The translations under genes were made by a program, and so were the position numbers. A stretch of DNA of 64,000 nucleotides from Betaproteobacteria bacterium (GTDB taxonomy: Bacteria; Pseudomonadota; Gammaproteobacteria; Burkholderiales; Rhodocyclaceae): NCBI GenBank assembly GCA_016720065.1, contig JADJXY010000002.1, positions 1,439,001-1,503,000 of the forward strand, written 5' to 3'. Below are positions 5,850 through 14,434 of this stretch, one piece after another (within the stretch, counting starts at the first letter, position 1; every line of letters starts with the position of its first letter). The notes beneath the pieces were generated by a model. The model made no database searches and was not told the origin of the DNA. It saw only the letters and a list, made by a program, of their open reading frames with translations.

Positions 5850-8264
5850 ATGACCGGAGCGGCAATGCGAGAAGGCGTGATGACTGAAGCTGACACCTGC
5901 CGCGAATTCGTCACGCCCCGACTCGTCGAGTCCGGATGGTCAGTTGCCCCACACGCCATTGGCGAACAGCGCACGTTCACCAATGGCCGCATCATCGTCG
6001 CTGGCGGCAAGGTGCGTCGCGGCAAGCAGAAACGCGCCGATTTCCTGCTTTACTACCTCCGCGATTTCCCGTTGGCGGTTGTCGAAGCCAAGGAAATCGG
6101 TCTGCCGGCTGAATCTGGTGTGCAACAGGCGCGGGAATATGCAGAGATTCTTGGCCTCAAGTTTGCATACGCCACCAACGGTCATCGCATCATCGAGATC
6201 GACTACACCACCGGCACCGAGCGCGAGGTGGATCGGTACGCCACACCCACCGAACTGTTTGCCCGCCTGACGGCGGAAACACATTTGTCTCAGGACGCCG
6301 CCACGCATTTGCTGGAACCGTTCAACATCGTTTCCGGCAAGGTCCCACGCTACTACCAGCAAATAGCCATTCATCGCGTGATCGAAGCCATCCTGCTCGG
6401 CCAGAAGCGCATCCTCGCCACCCTGGCCACTGGCACCGGCAAGACCTGTGTGGCTTTCCAGATCTGCTGGAAGCTATGGAACAGCCGTTGGAATCGAACG
6501 GGTGAATATCGCCGTCCGAAGATACTGTTCCTGGCCGACCGCAATATTTTGGTTGATGACCCGATGGCCAAGATGTTCGCGCCGTTCGGTGATGCCCGCC
6601 ACAAGATTGCCGGCGGCGACGTGAGCCAGAGCCGGGACATGTACTTTGGCATCTACCAGGCCCTGAGCACGGCCAGCGAAGACGTGTTCCGCCAGTACCG
6701 CCCAGACTTCTTCGATCTGATCATCATCGACGAATGTCATCGGGGCTCCAGTCGTGACGAGAGCAGTTGGCGCGCCGTGCTGGACTACTTCGAGCCTGCC
6801 GTGCAATTCGGCATGACAGCCACTCCGCTGCGGGAGGAATCCCGCGACAGCTACGAGTATTTCGGCAATCCTGTCTACACCTACAGCTTGCGCCAAGGCA
6901 TCGAAGACGGATTCCTGGCACCGTATCGGGTTCACCGGGTCATCACCACGGTGGATGCCGCCGGCTGGCGGCCCAGCAAGGATGAGTTGGACCGCTATGG
7001 CCGCGAAGTGCCCGACGAGGAATACCAGACCAAGGATTTCGAACGTGTCGTCGCACTGCGTTCGCGCACGCGGGCAATGGCCCGCCATCTCACCGACTTG
7101 CTGAAAGGCACCGACCGCTTCGCCAAGACCCTGGTGTTCTGTGTCGATCAGGAGCACGCGGCCGAACTACGGCAGGAGCTACTCAACCTGAATAGTGATC
7201 TGGTCAAGCAGTACCCGGACTATGTCTGCCGCGTTACCGCTGACGAGGGCTCCATCGGCCTGACGCATCTGGCGCATTTCCAGGACGTGGACAAGCCGAC
7301 GCCGGTCGTTCTGACCACTTCCCAATTGTTGACCACCGGCGTTGACGCCGAGATGGTCAAAAATGTCGTGCTAGCGCGCGTCGTCGGATCACGTTCGGAA
7401 TTCAAGCAGATCATCGGGCGAGGCACGCGGCTGAAGGTCGACTACGGCAAGGAATATTTCAACATCATCGACTTCACCGGCACAGCCACGCGGCACTTCG
7501 CCGACCCGGATTTCGATGGCGACCCGGCCCGCATCGAGGAAATCACTGTCGATGAGACAGGCGAACAAATCGAAGTGACCGAGATCGAGATAGAAACGCC
7601 GCCGGATGTGCCTGCGATTGAGTACGAACACCCGGAGGAGCAAATCGGACCGGATACCGGCATCCTGATCAATGATCCACCGGTGGAACCGCGCAAGTTC
7701 TACATCGATGGCGGCGAGGTTGAAGTCATTGGTCACCTGGTCTACGACCTCGATACCGATGGCAAGAAACTGCAGGTCGTGCGCTACACCGAGTATTCAG
7801 GTCGTGCCGTACGCACCCTGTACCCGACGCGCGATGCCTTGCAATCCGCTTGGGCCAACCCGGATACGCGCGCCGAAGTGCTGCGCGAGCTGACCGAGCG
7901 CGGCATCAGTTTCGAGGAGCTTGCGGCCAGCAGCGAACAGCCCGATGCCGATCCGTTCGATATGCTCTGCCATCTGGCGTGGAATGCGCCGCTGCTGACC
8001 CGCCGCCAGCGCGCAGAACGGGCCAGGCGCCAGACGCAGGATCTGTTCGCTCAATACGGTAACACCGCCCGTGAAGTCCTGGCGCTACTGCTCGACAAGT
8101 ACATCGAGCGCGGCATTATCCAATTCAATGTGCTGTCCGACCTGATGAAGGTGCAGCCTTTCGACCGATTTGGTTCCCCTTCCGAAATTGCCACGCGCCA
8201 TTTCGGCGGCGTGAAAGGCCTGAAAGAGGCCGTATCGCGGCTGCAGGCCGCCATTTACCAATAA
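5850..8264 (+). CDS. hsdR: type I restriction enzyme R subunit
   Basis: The 804-residue protein has an N-terminal PD-(D/E)xK nuclease (Asp64, Glu79, Lys81 in ADFLLYY...VVEAK). SF2 helicase motifs follow: ATGTGKT (193-199), DECH (294-297), MTATP, and QIIGRGTRL in motif VI. The C-terminal region is the EcoEI-type assembly domain. It cleaves DNA after ATP-driven translocation as part of the HsdR2M2S complex. AGGGACAG precedes ATG 5850; an alternative in-frame ATG lies at 5880. It is first in a cassette with hsdM, a YhcG nuclease, hsdS and a GHKL protein. Confidence 0.93.
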   Translation: MTGAAMREGVMTEADTCREFVTPRLVESGWSVAPHAIGEQRTFTNGRIIVAGGKVRRGKQKRADFLLYYLRDFPLAVVEAKEIGLPAESGVQQAREYAEILGLKFAYATNGHRIIEIDYTTGTEREVDRYATPTELFARLTAETHLSQDAATHLLEPFNIVSGKVPRYYQQIAIHRVIEAILLGQKRILATLATGTGKTCVAFQICWKLWNSRWNRTGEYRRPKILFLADRNILVDDPMAKMFAPFGDARHKIAGGDVSQSRDMYFGIYQALSTASEDVFRQYRPDFFDLIIIDECHRGSSRDESSWRAVLDYFEPAVQFGMTATPLREESRDSYEYFGNPVYTYSLRQGIEDGFLAPYRVHRVITTVDAAGWRPSKDELDRYGREVPDEEYQTKDFERVVALRSRTRAMARHLTDLLKGTDRFAKTLVFCVDQEHAAELRQELLNLNSDLVKQYPDYVCRVTADEGSIGLTHLAHFQDVDKPTPVVLTTSQLLTTGVDAEMVKNVVLARVVGSRSEFKQIIGRGTRLKVDYGKEYFNIIDFTGTATRHFADPDFDGDPARIEEITVDETGEQIEVTEIEIETPPDVPAIEYEHPEEQIGPDTGILINDPPVEPRKFYIDGGEVEVIGHLVYDLDTDGKKLQVVRYTEYSGRAVRTLYPTRDALQSAWANPDTRAEVLRELTERGISFEELAASSEQPDADPFDMLCHLAWNAPLLTRRQRAERARRQTQDLFAQYGNTAREVLALLLDKYIERGIIQFNVLSDLMKVQPFDRFGSPSEIATRHFGGVKGLKEAVSRLQAAIYQ

Positions 8265-8279
8265 AGAAAACTCGTTCCT

Positions 8280-10115
8280 ATGGCCAAAACCGCCAAACCC
8301 GTCGCGCCCGAAAAGAAACCGCGCGTATCCCGCAAAATTAAAGCACCGCTGACCACCCGCGAGAACTTGTCCGCGCTGATCGGCACGGCGCGCAAGATTC
8401 TGCGCAAGGACAAGGGCCTCAATGGCGACGTGGATCGCCTGCCATTGCTCACCTGGGTGATGTTCCTCAAGTTCCTCGACGACCTCGAAGCCGTCCATGA
8501 AGAGGAATCCGAACTCGACGGCAAGCCCTACCAGCCCATCATCGAAGCACCGTACCGCTGGCGCGACTGGGCCGCCCGCGAGGACGGCATTTCCGGCGAC
8601 GAACTGCTGGCCTTCATCGGTCAGGAACAGACAGTGCGTGCCGATGGCAGTAGCGGCCAGGGTTTGTTCGTTTATCTGCGCAGCCTGGCCGGCGAAAGCG
8701 AAAAAGGCAGCCAGCGCGAGGTGGTGGCCAACGTCTTCAAGGGCATCCAAAACCGCATGGTCAGCGGCTACCTGCTGCGCGACATCGTCAACAAGATTCA
8801 CGGCATCCATTTCAGCGCCAGCGAAGAAATCCACACCCTCTCGCACCTCTACGAATCGATGCTGCGCGAAATGCGTGACGCGGCGGGCGATTCCGGCGAG
8901 TTCTATACGCCGCGTCCGGTGGTCCGCTTCATGGTTCAGGTCAGCGACCCGCAGTTGGGTGAAACCGTGCTCGACCCGGCTTGCGGCACCGGTGGCTTTC
9001 TCGTCGAAGCCTACGACCACATCGCGCCGCAGGTGTCCACGCCGGAGCAGCGCCTGACCTTGCAGCGCGACACCCTGTATGGCCAGGAAGCCAAACCGCT
9101 CCCCTACATGCTGGTGCAGATGAACCTGCTGCTGCATGGCCTGGAAGCGCCGCAGATTGCCTATGGCAACACGCTGGATCGGCGAATCAACGAAATCGGC
9201 CACAGCGAACGCGTCGACGTCATCCTCACCAACCCGCCCTTTGGCGGTGAAGAGGAAGTCGGCATCAAGGCCAATTTCCCGCCCAATATGCAAACGGCGG
9301 AAACCGCGCTGCTGTTCCTGCAATACATCATGCGCAAGCTGCGCGTCGCCGGTGCGCCGGTGCCGGGAGGCAAACCCGCCACCCGGGGTGGTCGTGCTGC
9401 CGTGGTCGTCCCCAATGGCACCCTGTTTGGCGATGGCATCAGCGCCGTCATCAAGGAGGAAATGCTCAAGGAATTCCGCCTGCACACCATCGTGCGCCTG
9501 CCGCAAGGGGTGTTCGCACCCTACACCGACATTCCGGCCAACCTGCTGTTTTTCGAGCGCGGCGGCCCCACCGACACCATCTGGTATTACGAACTCCCTC
9601 TGCCCGAGGGGCGTAAGAAGTACAGCAAGACCGCGCCCCTGCAGTTCGAGGAATTCGCCTCGGCCATAGCCTGGTGGAATACCCGCGAAGAAGGTCCGCA
9701 GGCATGGAAGGTGGATTTCGCCGCCAAGCGCGCCGCCGTAGTCGAAGCAGCTACACCGCACTGGCAAAACGCCGAGGCCGAACGTGCGTCGGCACTGGCG
9801 TTGGGCAAAGATATCCGTGAGGCCGAACAGGCCATTGCTGCGGTCAACGGCGAAAAAAAGGGAAAATTACAAGAGCGCCTGCGCATGCTCAAAGCCCAAC
9901 AGCAGGTCCATGAACTGGCAGCCAAGACGGCGCAAGCTCAAGGCGATGCTCTCTACTGGCCAATCTACAATCTCGACCAGAAAAATCCTCACGCCAAGGT
10001 CGGCCTCGAACACGCTGACCCGAAAGACCTGATCGCCCGCATGCGCGGCCACGAGACCGAAGTGATGCGCTTGTTGGGCGAGATCGAAGCACTGGTGAAT
10101 GAGGTGCAGGCATGA
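8280..10115 (+). CDS. hsdM: type I modification methyltransferase M subunit
   Basis: The 611-residue N6-adenine methyltransferase has SAM motif I DPACGTGGF (232-240) and catalytic motif NPPF (318-321). The N-terminal HsdM helical domain (GDVDRLPLLTWVMFLKFLDDLE) is present. A C-terminal coiled coil (QAIAAVNGEKKGKLQERLRM) should contact HsdS. It lies 15 bases after hsdR. Its TGA overlaps the ATG of the next gene (10112-10115), indicating one transcript with coupled translation. Confidence 0.93.
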   Translation: MAKTAKPVAPEKKPRVSRKIKAPLTTRENLSALIGTARKILRKDKGLNGDVDRLPLLTWVMFLKFLDDLEAVHEEESELDGKPYQPIIEAPYRWRDWAAREDGISGDELLAFIGQEQTVRADGSSGQGLFVYLRSLAGESEKGSQREVVANVFKGIQNRMVSGYLLRDIVNKIHGIHFSASEEIHTLSHLYESMLREMRDAAGDSGEFYTPRPVVRFMVQVSDPQLGETVLDPACGTGGFLVEAYDHIAPQVSTPEQRLTLQRDTLYGQEAKPLPYMLVQMNLLLHGLEAPQIAYGNTLDRRINEIGHSERVDVILTNPPFGGEEEVGIKANFPPNMQTAETALLFLQYIMRKLRVAGAPVPGGKPATRGGRAAVVVPNGTLFGDGISAVIKEEMLKEFRLHTIVRLPQGVFAPYTDIPANLLFFERGGPTDTIWYYELPLPEGRKKYSKTAPLQFEEFASAIAWWNTREEGPQAWKVDFAAKRAAVVEAATPHWQNAEAERASALALGKDIREAEQAIAAVNGEKKGKLQERLRMLKAQQQVHELAAKTAQAQGDALYWPIYNLDQKNPHAKVGLEHADPKDLIARMRGHETEVMRLLGEIEALVNEVQA

Positions 10116-11293
10116 GTGATCTTGCGCCTGCCAGCGCCGACTACAGTGGTATGCAAGGCGACATCATCGCCTTGCTCGAAGCCGCTCGCCGCACTGCTGC
10201 CCGCAGCGTTAATGCGCTGATGACGGCCAGCTATTGGGAGATCGGCCGGCGTATTCTCGAATTTGAACAGGGTGGCCAGGATCGGGCGACTTATGGCGAG
10301 GCCTTGATCCAGCGCCTGTCGGCCGACCTGACCCGCTGCTTTGGGCGTGGTTTCTCGCCCCGCAACATCGAGCAAATGCGCCAGTTCTACCAATGTTGGC
10401 CGGCTGAGCAGATTCGTCAGACGCTGTCTGGCAAATTGGCCACTGGCAAGATTCCGCAGACAGTGTCTGCGGAATTGACCTCGTCGCTGATTTCGCAGAC
10501 ACCGTCTGCGCTTTCCGCCGACCTGCCGGCGCTTGCTCAAGCCTTTCCCCTGCCGTGGTCGGCCTACGTCCGTCTGCTCTCGGTCAAAAACGAGATGGCC
10601 CGCGCCTTTTACGAAACCGAGGCCCTGCGCGGCGGCTGGTCGGTACGCCAGCTCGACCGGCAGATCGGCAGCCAGTTCTACGAGCGCACCGCGCTGTCGC
10701 ACAACAAGGTGGCGATGCTGCAAAAAGGCGAAGACAGCGAATCCGGCGATGTGCTCACCCCCGAGCAGGCCATTAAAGACCCCTTCGTACTTGAATTCCT
10801 TAACCTCAAGGACGAATACTCCGAATCGGATCTGGAAGACGCACTGATCCAGCATCTGGCCGACTTCCTGCTTGAACTGGGCGACGACTTCACCTTCGTC
10901 GGCCGCCAGCGCCGCCTGCGCATCGACGACAACTGGTTCCGTATCGATCTGCTGTTCTTCCACCGCCAGCTCAAGTGTCTGGTGGTCATCGACCTCAAGG
11001 TCGGCAAATTCAGCTATGCCGATGCCGGGCAAATGCACCTGTACTTGAACTACGCCCGCGAGCACTGGATGAAGCCTGGCGAAAACCCGCCCGTAGGCCT
11101 GATCCTCTGCGCTGAAAAGGGGGCAGCCGAAGCGCATTACGCACTGGAGGGGCTGTCCAACAAGGTGCTGGCCGCCGAATACCAGATGATGCTGCCCGAT
11201 GAAAAGCTGCTGGCCGATGAACTGGACAAGACGCGACGGGCACTGGATGCACGGCGAGTGGGGCAGTCTGGCGAAGACGAGGCTGTGGAATGA
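10112..11293 (+). CDS. YhcG/DUF1016 PD-(D/E)xK nuclease
   Basis: The 393-residue protein has the DUF1016 N-terminal domain (residues 15-95, SYWEIGRRILEFEQGGQDRATYG split by a few turns). A repeat-bearing linker follows (101-138). The C-terminal YhcG-type nuclease has Asp279 (WFRIDLLFF) and Asp294-x-Lys296 (VVIDLKVGKF). Such genes often sit inside type I restriction loci, but their role there is unproven. It is wedged between hsdM and hsdS with ATGA overlaps at both ends, so it is translated with the complex and may add a nuclease activity or modulate it. Confidence 0.85.
   Translation: MSDLAPASADYSGMQGDIIALLEAARRTAARSVNALMTASYWEIGRRILEFEQGGQDRATYGEALIQRLSADLTRCFGRGFSPRNIEQMRQFYQCWPAEQIRQTLSGKLATGKIPQTVSAELTSSLISQTPSALSADLPALAQAFPLPWSAYVRLLSVKNEMARAFYETEALRGGWSVRQLDRQIGSQFYERTALSHNKVAMLQKGEDSESGDVLTPEQAIKDPFVLEFLNLKDEYSESDLEDALIQHLADFLLELGDDFTFVGRQRRLRIDDNWFRIDLLFFHRQLKCLVVIDLKVGKFSYADAGQMHLYLNYAREHWMKPGENPPVGLILCAEKGAAEAHYALEGLSNKVLAAEYQMMLPDEKLLADELDKTRRALDARRVGQSGEDEAVE
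10418..10509 (+). repeat. three 39-bp-spaced palindromic repeats within the nuclease gene
   Basis: Three palindromes lie exactly 39 bp apart (centres about 10424, 10463, 10502): CAGAC/GTCTG, ATTCCGCAGAC/GTCTGCGGAAT with a 3-base loop, and GCAGAC/GTCTGC. They encode a 13-residue motif repeated as QTLSG, QTVSA and QTPSA in the linker between the two domains. The middle copy has an 11-bp perfect stem. The repeats preserve the reading frame, so expansion or contraction would change linker length. Confidence 0.8.
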
Positions 11294-12483
11294 TACGCAG
11301 CCTGAAAGTTCAACTGGGGCACAACAGTGAGACAACATACCGCCCGCTTGTTGAAGTGGCCCCCTTGGCTCGACGCGAAGTAACCATCGACCCAGAGGCC
11401 AGCTATACCGAACTCGGTGTCCGCAGTTTTCACAAAGGCACGTTTCATCGCCGCACGCTGAAGGGCGCCGAATTTACCTGGCAAGGCTTGTACCGCATTA
11501 ACCAAAACGATCTGGTTTTTAGCAACATCATGGCTTGGGAGGGGGCCGTGGCTATGGCAAAGCCAGAAGATGATGGGTGCATTGGGAACCATCGCATGCT
11601 TACCTGCGCCTGCGATCCCGAGCGCATTAACCCAGCGTTTCTGGCGCACTACTTCAAAACCCCAGAAGGAATGGTCAAGCTGGTTGGCGCATCCACCGGA
11701 ACCGTAGCTCGCAATCGCACACTGACCGCCACGTCGCTGGCAAAAATCACGGTACCGGTACCGGCCTTAAGCATTCAGGATCGCATCGTTCTGCACCTCG
11801 AAATGCTGGCCGAGAAAGCCCGACAACTCGAAGCGCATCTGGATGCCGCTGACAATGCTTCTGCCGCCTTGCTATTGAGCCTGCATCACAAGTTGGGCTC
11901 GGGCCGAACGGTTCGCTTGGGCGACATCATCGAGTTGCATGAGCTAGCGGAGCCTATCAGGCTTGAAGGCCAATATCCGCAGGTTGGCGTCCGTGGCTTC
12001 GGTGGTGGCCTGTTTGCCAAAGCGGCAATCACCGGTTCGGATACTGCGTACAAGTCCTTCAATCGCCTTTACACCGACGCCATCGTACTAAGTCAGGTCA
12101 AAGGCTGGGAAGGCGCCATCGCGCTTTGTCCTACCGAGCTGGACGGGATGTTCGTTTCGCCGGAATACCGCACTTTCCGATGCAAACCGATGGAGGCCAG
12201 CGCCGCCTATCTCGGCGAACTATTCAGAACCGAGTGGTTCTGGTCTCAACTTCAAGAAGCAACCCGAGGAGTCGGTGCGCGGAGGGAGCGCACTCGGCCA
12301 GAGCAGTTTCTGAATATTCAGTTGCCCATGCCAGCGCTGGTGGATCAATTAAAGATTGCCGAGATATTGGCCAAACAAATTCCGCTAAAAGCCAAACACA
12401 CCGCCATCCGCGCCGCCAATGCCGCGCTACTGCCAGCAACGCTGGAGCGCGTATTCCAATCCGGAGTTGCCGCCCATGTCTGA
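11290..12483 (+). CDS. hsdS: type I restriction specificity subunit
   Basis: The 397-residue protein has two target-recognition halves (about 15-160 and 210-350), each followed by a helical spacer (QDRIVLHLEMLAEKARQLEA; VDQLKIAEILAKQIPLKAK). It sets the DNA sequence recognised by the HsdM/HsdR complex. The halves share a motif (GVRSFHKGTF...NIMAWEGAVAM and GVRGFGGGLF...QVKGWEGAIAL), showing internal duplication. The ATG overlaps the upstream TGA (ATGA). Specificity cannot be predicted by eye. Confidence 0.9.
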   Translation: MIRSLKVQLGHNSETTYRPLVEVAPLARREVTIDPEASYTELGVRSFHKGTFHRRTLKGAEFTWQGLYRINQNDLVFSNIMAWEGAVAMAKPEDDGCIGNHRMLTCACDPERINPAFLAHYFKTPEGMVKLVGASTGTVARNRTLTATSLAKITVPVPALSIQDRIVLHLEMLAEKARQLEAHLDAADNASAALLLSLHHKLGSGRTVRLGDIIELHELAEPIRLEGQYPQVGVRGFGGGLFAKAAITGSDTAYKSFNRLYTDAIVLSQVKGWEGAIALCPTELDGMFVSPEYRTFRCKPMEASAAYLGELFRTEWFWSQLQEATRGVGARRERTRPEQFLNIQLPMPALVDQLKIAEILAKQIPLKAKHTAIRAANAALLPATLERVFQSGVAAHV

Positions 12484-14407
12484 CGCGCCCCTGCAGTCCT
12501 CGCTGTTCGAGGAAGACTACCTGTTGCGCGAGCTCGGTCAGGTGGCTCACGTGCCGCAGGTGGCGCTGACCGAACTGGTGGCCAATGCCTGGGATGCCGG
12601 TGCGACGCGGGTGGACGTGGTGTTGCCTGGCGAGATCGAAGGCACGCTGACCGTCACCGACGACGGCCACGGCATGAACCCACAGCAGTTTCGGCGGCGC
12701 TGGATGACCTTACGCTACGACCGTTTGATGCATCAGAGCGCGAATGTCGAATTTCCTGCCGGCCGCCCCGCACGGCCGCGCAAGGCTTACGGGCGCAACG
12801 GCGTAGGCCGGCACGGATTGCTGTGCTTTGCCAATGAATATCAAGTCGAGACCTGGCGCGATGGCGTGCTGGCAACATTCGTAGTCGGCACTGAGTCCGG
12901 CCAGAGCCCGTTTGTGCTGCGGAGTGAAACGATAGGCACACGCACAGGCAATGGCACGCGCCTTTCCGTGCGGGTAGTACGCAAACTGCCGGATGCCGAC
13001 GAAATCCTCACCGTACTGGCGGCGCGCTTCATTCACGACCCGGAGTTTGAAATCCGCGTCAATGGCGTGCTGCGCCCGTTTAGCGAGATCGACGGCAGGG
13101 TCAGCGAATCGACGCTCGATCTTGGTTCGGGACGCAGCGCGACCGTAATCGTCATCGACTCCACCCGACTCAATCACTCCTCCGTGCATCAAGGCATCGC
13201 TTTCTGGGTGCAGCGCCGGCTGGTGGGCACGCCGTCATGGGCCATCGGCCAAGTGGCCAATTTCGATGGGCGCACCCGTTTCGCGCGGCGCTACAAGGTG
13301 ATTGTCGATACCCAAGGCTTCGAGCCCGATGTCGAGCCCGACTGGACCGGGTTCCGCAGCACGGATGCGGTGCGCGAGTTGTACCGGGTGACCGCCGAAC
13401 ATATCGGCAAGGTCGCCAAGGAGTTGGCCAGCGAGATTGTGGAAGAAGCCTCGGCCGATGCCCTGACGCAAAACCGTAGCGAGTTGTCGGCACTGGGCCA
13501 AGGCGCGCGTCTCGAGGTGGCCGAGTTCACCAAGGCCATCGCCCAGGCGCACCCGACCATTTCACCGGATTTTCTGGCAACCGCCGTCAAGGCCGTCATC
13601 AACCTCGAAAAATCCAAGAGCGGCGCGGCCTTGTTGCACAAGTTGTCGACCCTGCCGCCGGACGATGTGGACGGGCTGGATCAACTATTGACCGAATGGT
13701 CGATCAAGGACGCGCTGCGCGTGCTGGATGAGATCGATAGCCGGATCAGCGTCATCGAGACCATTCGCCGGCTGGCTGACGATCCGCATACCGATGAACT
13801 GCACACACTGCACCCGCTGATTCTGCGCGCACGCTGGTTGTTCGGCCCCGAGTTCGAGTCGCAGGAATACTGCTCGAATGCCACGCTGCAGACCGTGGCG
13901 CGCGAACTGTTCGATAGCCGGGAGGCACAATTCATCAATGAAAGGAATCGCCCCGACATTGTGGTGCTGCCGGACAAGACATCTTGCCAGCTAACCGGCA
14001 TCGAGGCATTCGATCCGGCGGACCCCACGCTCACGCAGATGCAGAACATTCTGTTGATCGAACTGAAGAAAGGAGGCTTTGAACTGACCCGCAAGGAGGT
14101 CAATCAGGCCGATGGTTACGTTCAGGACATCGCCGCGTCGGGTGCCGTATCCGGCACCCCGTATATCTGCGCCTGGGTGGTCGGACAGAAAGTGGCCGCC
14201 GGTGTGGCGAAAGACAAAACGCTGCGCAATGAAAGCCGCGACTACGGCCGCGTGCGGGCCACAACATTCGGGACGCTGGTTGATACCGCCAACCGCCGAC
14301 TTCTCAAACTGCGCGATGTGTTGGCGACCCGGTACGGCAGCGTTTCAACGGATGCGCTGTTGAACCGTGTCTTTGCCCAGCCAGATCAGGGGAACATCGG
14401 GATTTGA
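12476..14407 (+). CDS. GHKL ATPase fused to PD-(D/E)xK-like nuclease domain
   Basis: The 643-residue protein begins with a MutL/Hsp90-type ATPase: N-box ELVANAWDA (33-41), DDGHGM (62-67) and glycine-rich GRNGVGRHG (106-114). Around residues 490-545 RPDIVVL is followed by LLIELKKGGFE, the layout of a PD-(D/E)xK nuclease (Asp, then E-x-K), with QADGYV after it. Its ATG lies inside the end of hsdS (8-base overlap), so it belongs to the restriction cassette. A defence role as an ATP-gated nuclease is inferred; no characterised homologue is recalled. Confidence 0.75.
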   Translation: MSDAPLQSSLFEEDYLLRELGQVAHVPQVALTELVANAWDAGATRVDVVLPGEIEGTLTVTDDGHGMNPQQFRRRWMTLRYDRLMHQSANVEFPAGRPARPRKAYGRNGVGRHGLLCFANEYQVETWRDGVLATFVVGTESGQSPFVLRSETIGTRTGNGTRLSVRVVRKLPDADEILTVLAARFIHDPEFEIRVNGVLRPFSEIDGRVSESTLDLGSGRSATVIVIDSTRLNHSSVHQGIAFWVQRRLVGTPSWAIGQVANFDGRTRFARRYKVIVDTQGFEPDVEPDWTGFRSTDAVRELYRVTAEHIGKVAKELASEIVEEASADALTQNRSELSALGQGARLEVAEFTKAIAQAHPTISPDFLATAVKAVINLEKSKSGAALLHKLSTLPPDDVDGLDQLLTEWSIKDALRVLDEIDSRISVIETIRRLADDPHTDELHTLHPLILRARWLFGPEFESQEYCSNATLQTVARELFDSREAQFINERNRPDIVVLPDKTSCQLTGIEAFDPADPTLTQMQNILLIELKKGGFELTRKEVNQADGYVQDIAASGAVSGTPYICAWVVGQKVAAGVAKDKTLRNESRDYGRVRATTFGTLVDTANRRLLKLRDVLATRYGSVSTDALLNRVFAQPDQGNIGI

Positions 14408-14434
14408 ACGCGGAGGGCGAACAGAGCGGATAGT

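Noticed and set aside
8085..9767. 560-codon minus-strand frame across hsdM
   Set aside because: Antisense shadow of hsdM, which has complete methyltransferase motifs.
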